Below are positions 61,001-64,000 of a stretch of DNA of 64,000 bases, piece after piece. The notes under the pieces were generated by a model. The model ran no database searches, was not told the origin of the DNA, and saw only the letters and a list, made by a program, of their open reading frames with translations. The position numbers were made by a program, and so were the translations under genes. Each line of letters begins with the position of its first letter. Positions within the stretch are counted from its first letter, which is position 1. The DNA is from an uncultured Acetobacteraceae bacterium (GTDB lineage: Bacteria; Pseudomonadota; Alphaproteobacteria; Acetobacterales; Acetobacteraceae): positions 1 to 64,000 of the forward strand of contig CAIYDT010000089.1 of the NCBI GenBank assembly GCA_903924985.1. The letters are read 5' to 3'.

Positions 61001-61226
61001 CTGTCGTGGAATAGGCGCGTTCGGTGATGAAGACGACGCGGCGTTCCATATCCTCGGTGCTGAGACCTGGGTAATTCCAGACGACCATGACCACGGGAAT
61101 GTCGATGGCCGGGAAAATATCGACGATCATGCGAGTAACCGACATCGCGCCCATCAACACGATGAGCAACGCGGCAATCGCGGACGTGTAAGGGCGGCGT
61201 AACGCAAGCCGCACCATGCCGATCAT
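57996..61226 (-). CDS. RND family efflux transporter permease
   Basis: 1076 residues, twelve membrane helices with two big periplasmic loops. ALRRPYTSAIAALLIVLMGA start, VDIFPAIDIPVVMVVWNYPG, and GGLALAIGLLVDNATVTIEN in TM4, where the Asp of the proton relay lies. The C-terminal GAIMSVGISVSNSILVVSFA is also typical. Exports drugs or other amphiphiles by proton antiport. Upstream of its adaptor with overlap. Confidence 0.94.
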   Translation of the reverse strand: MIGMVRLALRRPYTSAIAALLIVLMGAMSVTRMIVDIFPAIDIPVVMVVWNYPGLSTEDMERRVVFITERAYSTTVNGIQRIESQSIPGTGLLKVYFQPGSDIGGAIAQITAVNNSILRSAPPGMQPPGVIQFNASNVPVVQMTLSSKTLTEQQISDYSLNFIRVRLFTIPGLSTPGPFGGKQRQMIVALDQDRLIAKGFSPVDVVNALQASNVIVPAGTARIGDREYNVKLNSSPELIERFNQLPIGVFGGAPVTLGDVSNVTDSFAVQNNIVHVDGKRAVYLAILKHADASTLAVVDAAREALPYIKAAAPDGLEIKLDFDQSVFVRGAVENVIHEAIISSILVSVLILIFLGSWRNTVIVSTSIPLSIFAGLVGLFLTGQSVNLMTLGGLALAIGLLVDNATVTIENIHRNLTLGKPLTVAILDGANEVIQPLTVATLAICIVFFPVVLLVGVSRFLFIPLAATVVLCMLASYVLSFSIVPSFARLLLAGEAEHHGPPKGFFGAFDRGFNHVRDAYGRALHGALNHRALVLMCTLGLAVVTGGLATSLGMDFFPAADVGLIKLHYRAPPGTKLETTEELVLKLEDRIREIIPARELQTINDNVGIPSSFNLAFVPSDNVGSMDAEVLISLKPDHHPTNDYIRAMRTKLPPEFPGSIIYFQTADIVSQVLNFGLSAPIDIQIQDTNFDRAYALGQQLLRKLQTIPGVADPHLVQVLNYPALQVDVDRLRAIRLGIGQRDVASNMLTSLSSSSLVAPNFFLNPVNNVNYSVAVQTPISQINSVADLLNTPVSRPDPTLPTTPTTLPSAPVMRLADIASITPRSSLESVNHYTVQRVIDIAANVDGRDLGSTAADIQKAIDEVSKGLPITTRIDIRGQNEVMQASFRSLALGMILAVILVYALLVILFQSWVDPFIIMMAVPGALIGIVWMLAITGTTINVESLMGAIMSVGISVSNSILVVSFANDLRAREEIGPLRAVLEAGRIRLRPIMMTALAMIIGMIPMALGMGQAGEQNAPLGRAVIGGLMFATLATLFIVPIGYTLLRRGRPALHSLDSRFAAEAAGAQASGATTHHG

Positions 61227-61372
61227 TCAGGTTTCTCCCCGCTTCCGGCCGTTTAGGGGCTCGGACTTGACGTTCGTTCATGCCACCAGCGCGGCGGGAT
61301 GCCAAGCGGGGCTAGGCCGATGACGGGACGTCGTGGCAGATTGGGGGCACCGAAATAGGGGGAAATCCGCAC

Positions 61373-62128
61373 ATGGACCAATATGCGATCGACAAAGCCG
61401 CCGCTCTGCTGGTGCAAGCCCGGCGCGACATGGTGCCGCTGAACGGATTGCCGGAGGGGCTGAAGCCCACCACCGTGGATGAGGGCCACGCCATTCAGGA
61501 CGCGACCAGCAAGAGCCTCGGCAAGCTGATCGGCGGCTTCAAGGCCATGGCCCCGCCGAACCAGCCGCCCAACCGTGGCATCATCTACGCCGACACCATC
61601 CACCCTTCCCCCTGCGACCTGCCGTCCAAGCTGGTGCCGCAGTGCGGAGTCGAGGGCGAAGTCGCCTTCATCTTCCGCGAAAGCCTGCCCGACCGCGCGG
61701 TGCCCTATTCCCGCAATGAGGTCGCGGCCGTGGTGGATGCCTTCGCGGCGATCGAGATCGTGCACAGCCGTTACGACATCAAGAACCCGCTTTCGAACCT
61801 GGAGAAACTGGCGGACTCCATCATGAACGGCGGGCTGGTATGTGCCGCGCCGAACCCGAACTGGCGGTCGCTGGACCTGGAGACCATCAAGGTCACCATG
61901 ACGGTCAACCGCAAGGCCCTCAAGGACAAGAACCGCGGTCACCCGCTGGGCGATCCGCTGGCCGTGGCGGTCGGAATGGCCAACATGTGGCGGTCCAAGG
62001 GCGGCGTGCGCGCCGGTCAGGTGGTGACCTGCGGGTCGTACACGGGGCTGGACTACCTCAAACCCGGCGATACCTGCGAAGTGACGTTCGAGGGGCTGGG
62101 CACCGCCACAGTGAAGTTCAAGGTTTAG
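61373..62128 (+). CDS. 2-Keto-4-pentenoate hydratase-like (FAH superfamily)
   Basis: 251 residues. Metal site residues in VEGEVAFIF and AIEIVHSRYD, and NGGLVCAAPN and GDPLAVAVGMANMW blocks are typical of MhpD/hydratase-type enzymes of meta-cleavage pathways; decarboxylase activity is possible too. AGGGGGAAATC site before the ATG. Alone, no meta-cleavage genes around it. Confidence 0.88.
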   Translation: MDQYAIDKAAALLVQARRDMVPLNGLPEGLKPTTVDEGHAIQDATSKSLGKLIGGFKAMAPPNQPPNRGIIYADTIHPSPCDLPSKLVPQCGVEGEVAFIFRESLPDRAVPYSRNEVAAVVDAFAAIEIVHSRYDIKNPLSNLEKLADSIMNGGLVCAAPNPNWRSLDLETIKVTMTVNRKALKDKNRGHPLGDPLAVAVGMANMWRSKGGVRAGQVVTCGSYTGLDYLKPGDTCEVTFEGLGTATVKFKV

Positions 62129-62130
62129 GC

Positions 62131-62185
62131 TTGACGCGGGACAGAGAGTGTTCCATATGGACTTCAATGGAGGTTCATATGGAAC
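62131..62185 (+). promoter_or_regulatory. Promoter and paired palindromic operator of the Xre-RES operon
   Basis: TTGACG at 62131-62136 and a CATATG/TATGGA -10 region near 62154-62161 form a promoter. Two CATATGGA-centred palindromes, at 62150-62161 (GTTCCATATGGA) and 62174-62185 (TTCATATGGAAC), are inverted copies 24 bases apart; the second covers the antitoxin start codon. This fits autorepression by the antitoxin. Confidence 0.7.
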
Positions 62186-62604
62186 ATCAATTCGCCGAAC
62201 CCAAGCCTGTTGGCGGCGCCCTGCGGGACACCCAGATGCCGATCTGGGGGCTGCAAAGCGCGATCTCCAAGGGCCTGTCCCGCGAAGTCCTGCTGGATGT
62301 CGCGCACGAGATCTGGATCGACCCGGTTGAAGCCAACAAGCTCGTGCACGCCATTGTGCCAAAATCCAGCCTCAGCCGGCGTGGTACGCTGACCCCGGCC
62401 CAAGGCGAACAGACCGAACGACTGCACCGTCTGTTCCAGTATGCGTGCCGGGTGTTCGGCGACGATGGTGATGCGCGCAAGTTCATGCAGCGGCCGCATC
62501 CCGAACTCGAAGGCCGCCGCCCGGTCGACGCCGCCTTGTTTGAACTCGGTGGGCGGATGGTCGAAAGCGTGCTGGATGCGCTGTATTACGGACTGCCGGT
62601 TTAA
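62179..62604 (+). CDS. Xre-type antitoxin (MbcA/ParS domain) of RES system
   Basis: 141 residues. The N-terminal part (about 20-70, LQSAISKGLSREVLLDVA) is the divergent helix-turn-helix and the C-terminal part (FGDDGDARKFMQRPHPELEG, then GGRMVESVLDALYYGLPV) is the toxin-binding domain seen in MbcA and Xre antitoxins. GGAGG lies just before the ATG at 62179. Directly abuts the RES toxin gene with no gap. Confidence 0.9.
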   Translation: MEHQFAEPKPVGGALRDTQMPIWGLQSAISKGLSREVLLDVAHEIWIDPVEANKLVHAIVPKSSLSRRGTLTPAQGEQTERLHRLFQYACRVFGDDGDARKFMQRPHPELEGRRPVDAALFELGGRMVESVLDALYYGLPV

Positions 62605-63063
62605 GTGCGCCTGTGGCGGATCGGGAACGCCCTGTTCCCGGTCTGGAGCGCGGAGGGCGCCCGTCTGAAGGGTGGACGCTGGAACCAGCCAGGAACACCG
62701 GCGATCTATGCCGCGACATCGTTCGCGTCGGCCGCGCTGGAGGCTTTGGTGCATGCCAATACCGGCCGGCTGCCGCGCGACGCGCGGTATGTCACAATCG
62801 ATATTCCGGATAACGCACCCAGCGGGCGCCTGACGGCCGAGGACGTCGCCGGCTGGAACGAGATACCAGCGCGCGCCTCCCGCGTCGCGGGAGACGCCTG
62901 GATCAGGACGCGGTCGGGGCTGGTGCTGATGGTGCCTTCCGCGGTGACGCTGGGCCTGGACGACAACGCGATGATCAACCCGCTGCACCCGGACTACGCC
63001 CGGATCGTAGTCAGCGAGGAAACGCCCGTGCGATGGGACGAGCGGCTGATCGTCAGCTGGTAA
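62605..63063 (+). CDS. RES domain toxin
   Basis: 152 residues. Starts MRLWRIGN with GTG right after the antitoxin stop. RES motif features: the early Arg (LWRI, KGGRWNQPG), Glu in ALEALVH and Ser in VPSAV. RES toxins degrade or ADP-ribosylate from NAD+, halting growth. Overlaps the convergent SDR gene end by 11 bases. Confidence 0.92.
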   Translation: MRLWRIGNALFPVWSAEGARLKGGRWNQPGTPAIYAATSFASAALEALVHANTGRLPRDARYVTIDIPDNAPSGRLTAEDVAGWNEIPARASRVAGDAWIRTRSGLVLMVPSAVTLGLDDNAMINPLHPDYARIVVSEETPVRWDERLIVSW

Positions 63064-63832
63064 TCAGCCCGCCATCGACGTTGTAGCACTGGCCCGTGAT
63101 GTTGCGGGCGCCGGGGGAAGCCAGAAACACCGCCATGGCGGCAATGTCTTCGGGGTCGTTGACGCGTTTCAGCGGAATGACGTCCGCACGCCGGCGTTCC
63201 ATTTCTTCCAGAGTGACGCCTTCCTGTTCCGCTCGGACGCGCAGATTCGCGTCCGACAAAGCCGAACGGGTGACGCCCGGGCAGATAGCGTTGACGTTGA
63301 TGTTGTGTTTTCCGAGCTGCTGGGAGGCGGTCTTGGTCAGACTGATCACCGCGCCTTTGCTGGCGGCGTAGGCGACGTTGGACGTGCCCGCATAGCCCCG
63401 CCCGGCGATCGAGGCGATGCTGATGATCCGCCCCTCCCGTTTCGGGATCATTTCCCTGGCGACGCGTTGCAGGCAGAAGAATACGCCCTTGGCGTTGACG
63501 CGGTGAATGCGGTCCCAGTCGGCCTCGGTCAGGTCCATGATGTCCGCGCGGCGGGTGACCCCGGCGTTGTTGACCGAGATGTCGATGCGGCCGAATGCCC
63601 GCATGGTTTCCTGAACGATTCGGTCGATGTCCGCCAGATCCCCGACGTCGGCTTGCATCGCGACGCCCCGGCGCTGGAAAGCGCCGACCGCGGCGGCGGT
63701 ATCCTCGGCGGTTTTGCCGTTGATATCGACCGCCACCACGTGCGCCCCGGCCTCGGCCAGGGCAATCGCGCAGGCCCGGCCGATGCCGCTGCCGGCACCG
63801 GTCACTAAGGCGACTTTATCCGTCAGCAGCAT
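63053..63832 (-). CDS. Short-chain dehydrogenase/reductase
   Basis: 259 residues, classical SDR: TGAGSGIG cofactor site, NNAGV, catalytic Ser (ISIASIAG), YAASK with Tyr and Lys, and the usual C-terminal GQCYNVDGG. Asp at the end of strand 2 (VVAVDING) favours NAD. Likely oxidises or reduces a sugar or hydroxy acid; it lies 18 bases after a ketopantoate-reductase-like gene on the same strand. Confidence 0.93.
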   Translation of the reverse strand: MLLTDKVALVTGAGSGIGRACAIALAEAGAHVVAVDINGKTAEDTAAAVGAFQRRGVAMQADVGDLADIDRIVQETMRAFGRIDISVNNAGVTRRADIMDLTEADWDRIHRVNAKGVFFCLQRVAREMIPKREGRIISIASIAGRGYAGTSNVAYAASKGAVISLTKTASQQLGKHNINVNAICPGVTRSALSDANLRVRAEQEGVTLEEMERRRADVIPLKRVNDPEDIAAMAVFLASPGARNITGQCYNVDGGLITS

Positions 63833-63850
63833 CGGCTTTCTCCCTGTGGT

Positions 63851-64000
63851 TTACGCGTTGACCAGCACGTTCTCCGGCCGAGCCTCGATTTCCCCGCGTT
63901 CCACACGCAGCACCTGCCGGGTGAGCATTTCGTGGGTTGGGGCCGGCACGCCGACACTGGCGCCCTGGCTGGCGATGAAGCCGTTCATGAACTCAATTTC
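63851..64000 (-). CDS. Ketopantoate reductase-like protein, C-terminal end only
   Basis: The last 49 residues before the stop at 63851-63853; the rest lies outside the window. EIEFMNGFIASQGASVGVPA and PTHEMLTRQVLRVE match the C-terminal helical domain of PanE/ApbA reductases, which bind a ketoacid such as ketopantoate in the substrate cleft. Same strand as the SDR gene and probably its operon partner. Confidence 0.75.
   Translation of the reverse strand, partial: EIEFMNGFIASQGASVGVPAPTHEMLTRQVLRVERGEIEARPENVLVNA

Overview
The window is GC-rich, densely coded chromosomal DNA of an alphaproteobacterium, most likely Rhodospirillales and probably Acetobacteraceae-like. Evidence seen: a MucR-family regulator, perfect CtrA boxes (TTAA-N7-TTAAC), alphaproteobacterial SOS boxes (GTTC-N7-GTTC) before recA, an Hsp20-DUF1150 pair, and flhB followed by a CckA-like kinase. 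The genus-level placement is inference. No rRNA, tRNA or CRISPR array was seen.

Layout. 1-1.1 kb: AT-richer accessory edge with two unrecognised small genes and the C-terminal stub of an ISXO2/IS1595-type transposase. 1.1-6.2 kb: lipoprotein, CaiB-type CoA-transferase, radical SAM protein, and an ACP-MBOAT-SGNH operon that resembles dltC-dltB-dltD without dltA. 6.3-15.9 kb: housekeeping (Nfu, RutE-like nitroreductase, TsaB, RimI, TusA, MucR, lytic transglycosylase, PgpA, gamma-glutamyltransferase, CinA/PncC). 16-19.5 kb: two unknown genes, an O-antigen-ligase-like protein and a heptosyltransferase-like protein. 20.1-26.3 kb: six-gene operon of a group-4 hydrogenase-related membrane complex (HyfBCEFGI-like). 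Its large subunit lacks the NiFe cysteines and its antiporter-like subunits lack the usual channel lysines. 26.4-28.8 kb: Hsp20/DUF1150 and the nitrate sensor pair NasS-NasT. 28.9-34.7 kb: divergent flagellar export/basal-body genes (fliOP; flgBC-fliEQR-flhB) ending in a mini CckA-like kinase-receiver, with mirrored CtrA boxes between the two arms. 34.7-36 kb: recA. 36-38.5 kb: a patch of decayed genes (two GxxExxY remnants, an ABC permease tail) around a peptide-binding protein. 38.5-42.2 kb: form-II CoxSLM-type molybdenum hydroxylase. 42.3-46.7 kb: PanE remnant, orphan Phd antitoxin coupled to an esterase, solute-binding protein plus FAD oxidoreductase. 46.8-55.2 kb: RecQ, di-heme cytochrome c, PobA, AtzG-like/amidase pair, long acyl-CoA dehydrogenase. 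55.4-64 kb: unknown gene, ribokinase-like kinase, RND efflux pair, hydratase, Xre-RES toxin-antitoxin, SDR, and a ketopantoate-reductase-like gene cut by the window edge.

The genes suggest a motile, CtrA-regulated, metabolically flexible bacterium (CO-dehydrogenase-like hydroxylase, aromatic degradation, a hydrogenase-derived complex). The best candidates for undescribed biology are the NiFe-less, lysine-less hydrogenase-related complex at 20.1-26.3 kb and a chain of three nine-codon mini-ORFs, linked by ATGA overlaps, in front of tsaB.
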